A DNA stretch of 41,926 bases from Phytophthora sp. 'mugwort' (lineage: Eukaryota > Oomycota > Peronosporomycetes > Peronosporales > Peronosporaceae): positions 1 to 41,926 of the forward strand of contig JAUCEF010000141.1 in the NCBI GenBank assembly GCA_033558025.1, given 5' to 3'. The notes below the pieces were generated by a model. The model did not search any database. It worked only from the letters and a program-made list of their open reading frames with translations, and was not told where the DNA came from. Positions 1 through 8,935 of this stretch are shown here, piece by piece. The stretch's first letter is position 1. Every line of letters starts with the position of its first letter. The translations under genes and the position numbers were made by a program.

Positions 1-1073
<1,073 letters not shown>

Positions 1074-1148
1074 AAAAATTTTTATAATTATTAATAATTA
1101 AATTAATCTTTATTAATAATTATATTAAAAATTTTTAATTTAATTAAT

Positions 1149-1161
1149 ACCGTTTTACGGT
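1149..1161 (+). other. Short GC-containing hairpin after cox1
   Basis: ACCGT-TTT-ACGGT is a perfect 5-bp stem with a 3-base loop, extendable by wobble and A-T pairs. It stands out in an otherwise almost pure A+T spacer (1074-1314) between cox1 and orf137. It may be an RNA processing or 3'-end signal; no function is demonstrated. Confidence 0.4.
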
Positions 1162-1165
1162 GTTT

Positions 1166-1188
1166 TATAAAAATTTAAAATTTTTATA
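1166..1188 (+). other. AT-only hairpin between cox1 and orf137
   Basis: A 10-bp perfect stem of A/T pairs with a 3-base loop directly follows the GC-containing hairpin. Together they could mark the cox1 mRNA 3' end. In such AT-rich DNA a chance origin is possible. Confidence 0.3.
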
Positions 1189-1314
1189 TTATTTAAGAGA
1201 AAAAAATATTAGTAAAATTTAAATAAAAAAAAATATTAAATCTCAAAAATTAAATCAAATAAAAATTTAATTAATAACAAATTAATTATTAATAAAATAA
1301 TTTAAATTATAATT

Positions 1315-1728
1315 ATGGATATCGAAAATATTTTAATAGACTTAAACAATGACAACAATAATATTGAAAAACACGAATCACAAGAACAAACATCAAATTA
1401 TATAAAATATATAATATTTATAATAGGTGCCTTTTTTATTTTAGGTTTAACTATTTTTTTAATTTATTTCAATAGCGATTTTCCAATAGTTTCTGCATTA
1501 CAGGATTTAAGGAATATCGTCGATGATGAAACTTTCAATCAAATAAAACAAGTTGTTTTAAAAATGTTACGTGAACCTGAAAAAAGGGCGGCTGGATTAA
1601 ATTTATTAGAATTATTAAAACTAACTATTCATCCAAGACATTTATTAAAAGATAATCCACAAGAATTTGAAAAAATGATGACTCATTTAATTAAAATTTT
1701 AATTTCTATTTTTAAAGAAGATGGCTAA
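1315..1728 (+). CDS. Unknown single-pass membrane protein, 137 aa (left copy)
   Basis: Not recognised. The product has a polar, Asn/Asp/Glu-rich N-terminus (residues 1-29), one strongly hydrophobic segment (about 30-52), then a charged, probably helical C-terminal part (about 60-137). It follows cox1 on the same strand after 241 bp and is followed at once by a strong hairpin. It uses more C-ending codons (GAC, AAC, ATC, CAC, GCC, TTC, GTC) and AGG/GCG than the surrounding genes, which may mean weaker or newer adaptation to this genome. It is intact in both arms. It could be a lineage-specific mitochondrial ORF or a highly diverged small subunit of a respiratory complex; I would not assign a function. 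Confidence 0.7.
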   Translation: MDIENILIDLNNDNNNIEKHESQEQTSNYIKYIIFIIGAFFILGLTIFLIYFNSDFPIVSALQDLRNIVDDETFNQIKQVVLKMLREPEKRAAGLNLLELLKLTIHPRHLLKDNPQEFEKMMTHLIKILISIFKEDG

Positions 1729-1730
1729 AA

Positions 1731-1758
1731 AAACCTATTTAATTTGTTAAATAGGTTT
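1731..1758 (+). terminator. Strong hairpin directly after orf137
   Basis: A perfect 12-bp stem (AAACCTATTTAA with its complement) and 4-base loop begin two bases after the orf137 stop codon. It sits at the edge of the convergent gap, so it is well placed to end or protect transcripts coming from cox1-orf137. The role is inferred from position only. Confidence 0.5.
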
Positions 1759-1824
1759 CTAGATATACAATATATACATTATGTAAATTTTTACCAATTA
1801 AAAACTAATTATGTGATTTTAAAT

Positions 1825-1940
1825 TATAACTATGTTGATATTAATTTAATTTTAGTTATTGAGTATTTAATAAAAATTAATCTATTTAAATATTTATGTC
1901 ATCAATAACTTATGTTAAACCATCTTGATTAAAAGTTATA
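1825..1940. ncRNA. Possible structured RNA, strand unknown
   Basis: A closing stem of 7 bp (TATAACT at 1825 with AGTTATA at 1934) encloses a 9-bp stem (AGTTATTGA at 1854 with TCAATAACT at 1902), giving a domain of about 116 nt. The length and closed ends recall a 5S rRNA, but I could not find the conserved 5S loop sequences in the right places. The composition is so AT-rich that chance pairing is a real alternative. Confidence 0.2.
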
Positions 1941-2139
1941 GAATTAGCAATAATAATATTCTGTATTTATATTAAATTTGTAAGTGAACGCATTCTTCTT
2001 ATATTTTTTAGAATATTTATTGAAAAAAATTGATTTTTTTAATTTATTATTTCTTAAAAAATTTAAATTTTATTATTTATATTATAAAAATAATTGAATT
2101 ATTTTTTTTTTAAGAATGAAATTTTTAAATAAAACTAAT

Positions 2140-2212
2140 TACAATCTCTTGGATTTGAACCAAGATTTTAAAGCTTAGAAGGCTAATACTCTACCAATTA
2201 AGTTAAGATTGT
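2140..2212 (-). tRNA. trnR: tRNA-Arg (UCU), left copy
   Basis: 73-nt cloverleaf on the minus strand. The acceptor ACAATCT/AGATTGT and T stem CTTGG/CCAAG are perfect, and the anticodon loop CTTCTAA gives UCU. Two adjacent U-U mismatches sit at the outer end of the anticodon stem. It reads AGA/AGG codons, which are common here. It follows nad6 on the same strand and is the last gene of that transcription unit. Confidence 0.9.
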
Positions 2213-2306
2213 TTTAGTTTTATTAAGAATTAAACAGTTTTATCTGAATATACATTAAAAATAGCTTTTAATGCATCTCGTGAAAGTTGTTTATAAATAT
2301 TTTGTT

Positions 2307-2939
2307 TTAAAAATTTTTTTTTTCCTTTTTAGTTAAAGTAACCGCTCCTATTAAAGCTATTAATAATATAATACCTGCAACTAAAAAAAAAAAAGCATAA
2401 TAACTATATAAAATTTGTCCAATTGTTTCAATATTTGTAATAGTATCTAATTGATAGATAAAATTTTTTAAAAAGGGTTTGACATCAACAAATATTTCAA
2501 AAGTACCTTTCATACTATCGTGAAAAAAAAATAAAGTATTTACTTTTTGAGTAAAAAAAGAATTATTTATTAAATGGTAATATGATGTAAAAACTTTACT
2601 AAACATAACAAACGTTTCTAAAAAAAAAATAAAACTAATTAAAAAAATAATTGGTAAATAACCAAAATTATTTTTTATTTTATTTTTATCAATTAAAACA
2701 TTAACATCTAGCATCATAATAACAAATAAAAATAATACAGTAATAGCTCCTACATAAATAATAATTAACATTATTGATAAAAATTCAATTTCAGAAATTA
2801 ATAATAATCCAGTTGAATTAGTAAAAACTAATATTAAAAAAAATGCAGAATATATTGTATTTGTAGAATATATTACAAATATAGCTGAAGTTAAAGCTAT
2901 AGTTGAAAAAGTATAAAAGAAAATTGTTTCGAAATCCAT
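2307..2939 (-). CDS. nad6: NADH dehydrogenase subunit 6, frameshifted left copy
   Basis: Hydrophobic membrane subunit of complex I. This copy reads 210 codons and then stops early, because the run of ten T at about 2315-2324 is one base shorter than the eleven A of the right copy (38856-39566, 236 codons). The lost C-terminal tail is still present out of frame down to about 2230. The two arms are otherwise the same, so an indel in the consensus is more likely than real decay of one copy. The start ATG is at 2939 on the minus strand, 60 bp downstream of nad5. Confidence 0.85.
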   Translation of the reverse strand: MDFETIFFYTFSTIALTSAIFVIYSTNTIYSAFFLILVFTNSTGLLLISEIEFLSIMLIIIYVGAITVLFLFVIMMLDVNVLIDKNKIKNNFGYLPIIFLISFIFFLETFVMFSKVFTSYYHLINNSFFTQKVNTLFFFHDSMKGTFEIFVDVKPFLKNFIYQLDTITNIETIGQILYSYYAFFFLVAGIILLIALIGAVTLTKKEKKNF

Positions 2940-2999
2940 AATGTATTTAAATTATATAAATTTATAATTATATCTTAAAAGATACATATTTTATTATTT

Positions 3000-4994
3000 T
3001 TATTTAATTAATAAAAAAATAAATAAAAATAATAAAATAGTAATAATATTAAAAAAATAAATAATAGAAAAAAAAATAATATTTATTAAACAAATAATGC
3101 TAATTAACATTAATAATGAATAGTGATAAATATAACCTGTTTGTAATAAAATTATTTTTTGACTTAAGAAAGAAAAAACGGTTATTAAACCAAAAGGACC
3201 ACACATTTCAATTAAACCTTTATCAATCATTTTATATGTTACATTATAACCAACTTTTAATATATATTGATTAATAAATTCATAATAAATTTTATCAAAA
3301 TACCATTTTCTATTTAAAAAATTATAAAAATAAAGACCATATTTTGAAATTTTTAAGTTATATAAAAATCTAAATTTAAAAAAATATAAATAAAAGGCAC
3401 AAAATAAGCCACAAAAACTTAAAATAACAGGTAATAATTTAAAAAATGTTGGTAAAAATTCAGCATCAATCATTTGATTATTAAATGGATTTATATAAAT
3501 TGAGTTATTCCAAAAATTTGAACCTAACCCAACAAACATATCTTTAGAAATATAACCTATAAAAATACTACCAAATGCTAAAACTCCTAAAGGAATACCC
3601 ATTTCTAATGGAACATCATGTGCATTTTTAATAACATTTTTATAGGCATTAGTTTCACTTAAAAAAGCAAAAAATAATAAACGTGTTGAATAGAATGCCG
3701 TAAAAAATGCACCAATAGTACCCAACCAATAAGCAAAATGACCTGTTTCACTAAAACTTGAAAATGCAACTTCTAATATTAAATCTTTAGAATAAAAACC
3801 AGTTAAAAAAGGAAAACCCATTAAAGATAATGAACCTATTAAAAACATTATATAAGTAAAAGGTAAAATTCTTCTTAAACCACCCATTTTTCTTATATCT
3901 TGTTCATCACCCATAGCATGAATTACAGCACCGGAACATAAAAATAATAATGCTTTAAAATATGCATGATTTGATAAATGAAAAATAGCTAAAGGATAAT
4001 TTGATAATCCACAAGCAAAAAACATATAACCTAATTGACTACAAGTAGAATAGGCAACTATTTTTTTAAAATCATTTTGTACTAGACCAATTGTACTTGA
4101 GAAAAAGGCTGTAGAAGCTCCAATAATTGTAATAACTTTTAAAGAAAACATTGAATATTCAAACATTGGTGAACAACGTGCAATTAAATAAACACCAGCA
4201 GTTACCATAGTCGCTGCATGGATTAATGCCGAAACCGGCGTAGGTCCTTCCATAGCATCGGGTAACCATAAATGTAAAAAAATTTGAGCAGATTTACCCA
4301 TAGCACCTATAAAAATTAAAATACACGCAACATCAATAATACTTAAAATATAATTAAAAAAAATAAATTTAAAATCTTTAACAATAGAAATTGCTGCAAA
4401 TGTACTAAAATATTCAATAGTTCTAATATTATAAAAAACAGTTAATACACCTAATAATAAGATTAAATCACTAATTCGATTAACTAACATAGCTTTTATA
4501 GCTGCTTTATTCGCTTGTAAACGTGTAAACCAAAAATTAATTAATAAATATGAACAAAAACCAACACCTTCCCATCCAACAAACATTTGCATAAAATTAT
4601 CACCTGTAACTAATATAATCATAAAAAAAGTAAATAGTGATAAATATGACATAAATCTAGATAAATGTGGATCATGATCCATATATTTAGAAGAATATAA
4701 ATGAACTAAAGTTGAAATACTTGTTACAACAATTAACATTATCATAGTTAAACTATCAAATAAAAAACACCAATTACAATTAAATAAACCACTATTAATC
4801 CAATTTGAAATATAAATAATATACTCATATTCATTTGTAATTGAATTATATATAATAATAAATGAAAAAAGACAACTTAAAAAAGTTGTTAATGTGGTTA
4901 TAAATACAGAACCTTTACGGCCAATATAAAAACCAAATAATCCAGAAGCTACTGAACCTAAAAAAGGTAAAAAAATTAAAGTTAATAATAACAT
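3000..4994 (-). CDS. nad5: NADH dehydrogenase subunit 5 (left copy)
   Basis: Largest proton-pumping, antiporter-like membrane subunit of complex I; 664 residues is a normal protist length. Typical stretches seen are FVGWEGVGFCSYLLI with its conserved Glu near residue 145, LHLWLPDAMEGPTPVSALIH with the proton-channel His residues, and KDFKKIVAYSTCSQLGYM-like text further on (here NDFKKIVAYSTCSQLGYM). The C-terminus carries the long amphipathic and final membrane helices. It is the third gene of the outward unit nad7-rpl10?-nad4-atp1-nad5-nad6 if tRNAs and the small ORF are set aside. Confidence 0.98.
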   Translation of the reverse strand: MLLLTLIFLPFLGSVASGLFGFYIGRKGSVFITTLTTFLSCLFSFIIIYNSITNEYEYIIYISNWINSGLFNCNWCFLFDSLTMIMLIVVTSISTLVHLYSSKYMDHDPHLSRFMSYLSLFTFFMIILVTGDNFMQMFVGWEGVGFCSYLLINFWFTRLQANKAAIKAMLVNRISDLILLLGVLTVFYNIRTIEYFSTFAAISIVKDFKFIFFNYILSIIDVACILIFIGAMGKSAQIFLHLWLPDAMEGPTPVSALIHAATMVTAGVYLIARCSPMFEYSMFSLKVITIIGASTAFFSSTIGLVQNDFKKIVAYSTCSQLGYMFFACGLSNYPLAIFHLSNHAYFKALLFLCSGAVIHAMGDEQDIRKMGGLRRILPFTYIMFLIGSLSLMGFPFLTGFYSKDLILEVAFSSFSETGHFAYWLGTIGAFFTAFYSTRLLFFAFLSETNAYKNVIKNAHDVPLEMGIPLGVLAFGSIFIGYISKDMFVGLGSNFWNNSIYINPFNNQMIDAEFLPTFFKLLPVILSFCGLFCAFYLYFFKFRFLYNLKISKYGLYFYNFLNRKWYFDKIYYEFINQYILKVGYNVTYKMIDKGLIEMCGPFGLITVFSFLSQKIILLQTGYIYHYSLLMLISIICLINIIFFSIIYFFNIITILLFLFIFLLIK

Positions 4995-5103
4995 AATAGA
5001 ATAAAATAAATTTAAATTATTTAAAAATATAATAATAATTTTAAAATAATTCTTCTTAAAGAATAAATATTTTTTAAAAAATTAATATTAGAATAATATT
5101 TAA

Positions 5104-5129
5104 AATTATTTTCTATATAGAAAATAATT
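5104..5129. repeat. 26-bp perfect palindrome between atp1 and nad5
   Basis: Perfect inverted repeat centred on CTATATAG, in the 204-bp spacer between atp1 and nad5. As RNA it could form an 11-bp stem. Its role is unknown; an RNA cleavage signal between the two messages is a reasonable guess because no tRNA separates them. Confidence 0.5.
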
Positions 5130-5152
5130 AATTTTTATCTGTTATGTTTTAT

Positions 5153-5209
5153 TTACAAAATATTATAATTATTTTTTATTAATAAAAAAATAATTATATT
5201 ATTTTGTAA
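5153..5209 (-). terminator. Long hairpin at the atp1 3' end
   Basis: Two arms of about 27-28 nt pair almost completely (one mismatch and one bulge) around a short AT loop. One arm includes the last codons and stop codon of atp1, so the mRNA would end in a long stem. This fits a 3'-end stabilising or processing structure where there is no tRNA between atp1 and nad5. Confidence 0.5.
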
Positions 5210-6728
5210 TAAAATTATTAGTAAAATTTGTTGCTAAAATATTAAGTTTTTTTTCTAATTCTTTAGATATTTCTTTTTTATTTAAGATTTCTTCTAAAAT
5301 ATTAAAATGATTATTTTTTATAAAATTTAACCAACTAATTTCAAAACTTGAAATTTTATCAACAGCAATTTTATCTAAGAAACCACGTACACCTAAATAA
5401 ATAATTACAATTTGATTTTCAACAGATAACGGTATATTTAAACCTTGTTTTAACATTTCTGTTAATCTAATCCCTCTATTTAATTGTTGTTGAGTTGTAG
5501 CATCTAAATCAGAACCAAATTGAGCAAATGCTTGTACTTCTCTAAATTGTGCTAATTCTAATTTCATTGTACCAGCAATTTGTTTCATAGCTTTAATTTG
5601 TGCAGAAGAACCAACACGACTTACAGATAATCCAACACTAATTGCAGGTCTTTGACCTTCATTAAATAATTCTGTTTCTAAAAAAATTTGTCCATCAGTA
5701 ATTGAAATAACATTTGTTGGAATATAAGCAGAAACATCTCCAGCTTGTGTTTCAATAATAGGTAATGCGGTTAATGAACCACCACCAATTTTTTTATTCA
5801 TTTTAGCAGCTCTTTCTAATAAACGAGAGTGTAAATAAAAAACATCTCCAGGATAAGCTTCTCTACCTGGAGGTCTTCTTAATAATAAAGACATTTGTCT
5901 ATAAGCTACCGCTTGTTTTGATAAATCATCATAGAAAATAACAGCATGTTTACCATTATCTCTAAAATATTCACCTAAAGCACAACCAGTATATGGAGCT
6001 AAATATTGTAAGGGTGCTGAATCTGAAGCAGTAGCCGCTACAATAACAGAAAAAAACATTGCATTTTTTTCTTCTAAAGTTTTTGTTAATTCAGCAATTG
6101 TTGATCTTTTTTGACCAACACCTACATAAATACAATATAATTGATTATTTATATCTTTTTTTAAATGAGGTTCTCTTTGATTAATTATAGTATCAATAGC
6201 AATAGATGTTTTACCTGTTTGTCTATCACCAATAATTAATTCCCTTTGACCACGACCAATAGGAATTAAACTATCTACAGCTTTTAAACCTGTTTGTACA
6301 GGTTGTTTAACACTTTCTCTAGGCATAATACCTGGAGCTTTAACTTCAACTCTACTTTCTAATTTACTGTTAATTTGACCTTTACCATCAATGGGTTGTC
6401 CTAAAGCATCAACTACTCTACCTAATACTTCAGGTCCTACAGGTACACTAACAATAGATCCAGTTCTTCGTACAAAATTACCTTCTTGAATTTCTCTATC
6501 ATTACTAAAAACAACAACACCAACAACATCAGGTTCTAAATTTAAAGCCATTCCTTTAATATTACCATTATTAAATTCAACCATTTCACCTGCTTGAATT
6601 TTAGTTAAACCATAACATCTTGCAATACCATCACTCATTGAAAGAACAATACCTGTTTCTTGTAAACTTTTTTCATCTTTATATTTTTTAATATTTGATT
6701 CCAGTATATATGATAATTCAATAGCCAT
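5199..6728 (-). CDS. atp1: ATP synthase F1 subunit alpha (left copy)
   Basis: Non-catalytic nucleotide-binding subunit of the F1 head, in the matrix; 509 residues, full length. The Walker A motif GDRQTGKT is at residues 167-174, followed by the alpha-subunit segments [11 protein letters not shown] and [15 protein letters not shown]. Mitochondrial coding of atp1 is retained in oomycetes, plants, jakobids and some other protists, and lost in animals and fungi, so this helps place the organism. It starts at ATG; the upstream 79 bp to trnE are AT-rich with nothing clear. Confidence 0.99.
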   Translation of the reverse strand: MAIELSYILESNIKKYKDEKSLQETGIVLSMSDGIARCYGLTKIQAGEMVEFNNGNIKGMALNLEPDVVGVVVFSNDREIQEGNFVRRTGSIVSVPVGPEVLGRVVDALGQPIDGKGQINSKLESRVEVKAPGIMPRESVKQPVQTGLKAVDSLIPIGRGQRELIIGDRQTGKTSIAIDTIINQREPHLKKDINNQLYCIYVGVGQKRSTIAELTKTLEEKNAMFFSVIVAATASDSAPLQYLAPYTGCALGEYFRDNGKHAVIFYDDLSKQAVAYRQMSLLLRRPPGREAYPGDVFYLHSRLLERAAKMNKKIGGGSLTALPIIETQAGDVSAYIPTNVISITDGQIFLETELFNEGQRPAISVGLSVSRVGSSAQIKAMKQIAGTMKLELAQFREVQAFAQFGSDLDATTQQQLNRGIRLTEMLKQGLNIPLSVENQIVIIYLGVRGFLDKIAVDKISSFEISWLNFIKNNHFNILEEILNKKEISKELEKKLNILATNFTNNFITK

Positions 6729-6807
6729 AGAGGTTATTAAATTATCATATTATTTAATAATTATAAATTATTATAATTACCAAAATATATCAAATATATA
6801 TTTTTTA

Positions 6808-6879
6808 TACCCTTTACGAGAATTGAACTCGTATTTTTACCGTGAAAAGGTAATGTCCTAACCATTAGACTAAAAGGGC
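6808..6879 (-). tRNA. trnE: tRNA-Glu (UUC), left copy
   Basis: 72-nt cloverleaf: acceptor GCCCTTT/AAAGGGT with one G-U pair, anticodon stem TTACC/GGTAA, loop TTTTCAC giving UUC, T stem TACGA/TCGTA. It lies between nad4 and atp1 on the same strand and probably serves as a processing point. Confidence 0.95.
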
Positions 6880-6881
6880 TT

Positions 6882-6911
6882 TTTATTAAACAAAAAATTT
6901 TGTTTAATAAA
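6882..6911 (-). terminator. Hairpin spanning the nad4 stop codon
   Basis: A perfect 14-bp stem with a 2-base loop includes the nad4 TAA and ends two bases before trnE. All pairs are seen directly; a 3'-end or processing role is inferred from position. Confidence 0.5.
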
Positions 6912-8379
6912 AATAAGAAAAATCAATATGTATTAAAATTTTTGAAACACTTTCATGCATACAACTTTCAAAAATTTTAGGATATAAACCTAATAAAAAG
7001 ATATTTATAATTAATATTAAATGAATTAAAAATTCACGATAAGTTAAATCATAATAAATTTTTAAATAAATATTTTGAATATTACCATAACAAATTCGAT
7101 TATAAAATAATAAAGAATATACCCCACCCAAAAACATACCAATTGTCGCAAAAACAGCTGTTGTAGTATTATCTTCAAAAACTCCAGTTAAAATAAGAAT
7201 TTCACCCACAAAACTACTTGAACCTGGAATAGACATATTTGCTAATACATAAATAAATAATGCAATACAAAATAAAGGCATTGTATGTGCTAAACCACCA
7301 TAATAATTAATAAATCTTGTATGATATCGATCATATAAACATCCAATTGAAAAAAATAAACCACTCGATACTAAACCATGACTAATCATTTGAATAATAC
7401 TACCTTCTAATCCTTGAATAGTTAAAGAAAAAATACCCAATATTATAAAATTCATATGAGCAACTGATGCATAAGCAATAATACGTTTCAAATCTGTTTG
7501 TCGTATAGCTGTTAATGACGCATAAATAACAGATATTAAACATAAAACTAAAATATACGGTGTAAAATATAATGCAGCTTTAGGAAATAAAGGAACTAAA
7601 AACCTAATCATACCGTATGATCCTAATTTTAATAAAATACCAGCTAATAGTACAGAACCTGCGGTAGGTGCTTCAACATGTGCTTCCGGTAACCAAACAT
7701 GAAAAGGTAACATTGGAACTTTAACAGCAAATGATAAAAAAAAAGCTAAGAAATAAAATTTTTCATATGAAAAATTAAAATTACTATAATATAATATTTG
7801 ATAATCAGTTGTACCCACAGTTAAAAATAAATGAATAATGGCAATAAACATAAATAATGAACCTGCTAATGTATACATAAAAAACAAATATGAAGCTTTA
7901 ATTTTACGTTCTCTTGAACCCCAAATACCTATAATTAAAAACATAGGAATTAATACACTTTCAAAGAAAATATAAAAAATAAGTACATCTAATATACTAA
8001 ATGAAATGATTAAACAAAATTCTAAAATAAAATATAAAATAAAATATTCTTTTATATTTTTATTAATCATTTCATAACTAATTAACATACAGATTGGAAT
8101 CAAAAATGTTGTTAAAATTATAAAAAATAATGAAATACCATCAATACCTAAATAAAAATTAATATTAAATTGACTAATCCATTCTATTTTAAATAAATAT
8201 TGAAAATTAGAAGTTGATTTATCAAATAAAATCCATAAAGGTAATGACATTAAAAAAATGAAAAAAGACATAAAAATACTAAAATTTTTTATAAATTTTT
8301 CATTTTTCGAAAAAGCTAATATAATAACCGTAATTAATGGTAAAATAAGTAAAAAAATTAATATAAACTTATTAAACAT
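6904..8379 (-). CDS. nad4: NADH dehydrogenase subunit 4 (left copy)
   Basis: Antiporter-like proton-pumping membrane subunit of complex I; 491 residues from the chosen ATG (MFNKFILIF). The frame is open further upstream to a TTG, but that lies inside trnH, so I reject the longer form. Conserved Glu140 (in FFESVLIP), Lys220 (AVKVPMLPFHVW) and LPEAHVEAPTAGS at 230-242 are the usual proton-channel residues. It ends in a stem that includes the stop codon, next to trnE. Confidence 0.98.
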   Translation of the reverse strand: MFNKFILIFLLILPLITVIILAFSKNEKFIKNFSIFMSFFIFLMSLPLWILFDKSTSNFQYLFKIEWISQFNINFYLGIDGISLFFIILTTFLIPICMLISYEMINKNIKEYFILYFILEFCLIISFSILDVLIFYIFFESVLIPMFLIIGIWGSRERKIKASYLFFMYTLAGSLFMFIAIIHLFLTVGTTDYQILYYSNFNFSYEKFYFLAFFLSFAVKVPMLPFHVWLPEAHVEAPTAGSVLLAGILLKLGSYGMIRFLVPLFPKAALYFTPYILVLCLISVIYASLTAIRQTDLKRIIAYASVAHMNFIILGIFSLTIQGLEGSIIQMISHGLVSSGLFFSIGCLYDRYHTRFINYYGGLAHTMPLFCIALFIYVLANMSIPGSSSFVGEILILTGVFEDNTTTAVFATIGMFLGGVYSLLFYNRICYGNIQNIYLKIYYDLTYREFLIHLILIINIFLLGLYPKIFESCMHESVSKILIHIDFSYFY

Positions 8380-8401
8380 AAAAAAATTTAATTTAAAAAT
8401 G

Positions 8402-8474
8402 GGCGAAAAATGGGACTTGAACCCATAACACTTAGACCCACAATCTAACACTCTACCTTTAAGTTATAATCGCC
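8402..8474 (-). tRNA. trnH: tRNA-His (GUG), left copy
   Basis: Cloverleaf with loop TTGTGGG giving GUG, anticodon stem TTAGA/TCTAA and T stem ATGGG/CCCAT. The extra 5' G pairs with the C discriminator, the usual tRNA-His identity mark. The acceptor GCGATTA/TTTTCGC has two adjacent U-U mismatches. It lies between the rpl10-like ORF and nad4. Confidence 0.92.
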
Positions 8475-8477
8475 TTT

Positions 8478-8897
8478 TTAAATTTTTCTTAAATAATATA
8501 TAAAATTTAAAAATGATTGAACAATTAAATTATTTAAAGGTGGATAGTTTTTAGATAATATTTGTTTTACTTTTAAATTAGAATAAATATTATTTTGAAT
8601 ACTCAAATAAATTAATTCAAGTTTTTTAAAATTATATAAATCCCTTATTAAATTTAATTCATTATTTCCATAAATTATTAAAATAGAACCTTGTCCTTTT
8701 AATTTTAAAAAAATATCAATAATTAAATTTTGATTTAATATTAAAGATTTATAATCAAATTTTTTAATTTTTTTTTTTAAAGATATTATTTCATTAATAT
8801 TTAAATCATTATAACGAAATATATATATATATTTATAAGTTTGTTTAATTTTTTGTAATTGATTTAATTTATACTTTTTAAATTTTTTTTTTTGCAT
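8478..8897 (-). CDS. Probable ribosomal protein L10-like protein, 139 aa (left copy)
   Basis: Basic N-terminus (Lys-rich residues 1-20), then a pattern like mitochondrial L10: YIYIFRYNDL (24-32), a helical Lys/Leu stretch, KGQGSILIIYGN (67-78) and KLELIYLSIQNNIYS (92-106). In mitochondrial L10 the corresponding order is a strand with a Gly/Asn turn, a helix, a strand after a small-residue loop, and a further strand. That resemblance is by eye only. It sits 38 bp after nad7 and 3 bp before trnH on the same strand. If it is not L10, it is an unassigned basic protein like the ymf ORFs of other protists. Confidence 0.55.
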   Translation of the reverse strand: MQKKKFKKYKLNQLQKIKQTYKYIYIFRYNDLNINEIISLKKKIKKFDYKSLILNQNLIIDIFLKLKGQGSILIIYGNNELNLIRDLYNFKKLELIYLSIQNNIYSNLKVKQILSKNYPPLNNLIVQSFLNFIYYLRKI

Positions 8898-8935
8898 AAT
8901 TTATTGAAAATAAAATTTTATTCTAATAATTAATA

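Larger units (their letters stand above)
1729..2139. other. 411-bp non-coding convergent gap (left)
   Basis: No ORF of note. It lies between orf137 (plus) and trnR(UCU) (minus), so transcripts from both sides run into it. It contains the hairpin at 1731-1758, a possible structured RNA at 1825-1940, and a TTCTTAAAAA / TTTTTAAGAA inverted pair near 2050-2118. The block around 1985-2000 with AAGTGAACGCATTC is less AT-rich than its surroundings. Confidence 0.6.

Noticed and set aside
1825..1940. Firm call of a 5S rRNA gene
   Set aside because: Length and closing stem fit, but the conserved internal 5S motifs could not be placed.
6904..8451. Longer nad4 starting at a TTG inside trnH (also right copy 33344)
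   Set aside because: The extra 24 residues are translated tRNA sequence; the ATG at 8379 gives a normal NAD4 N-terminus.
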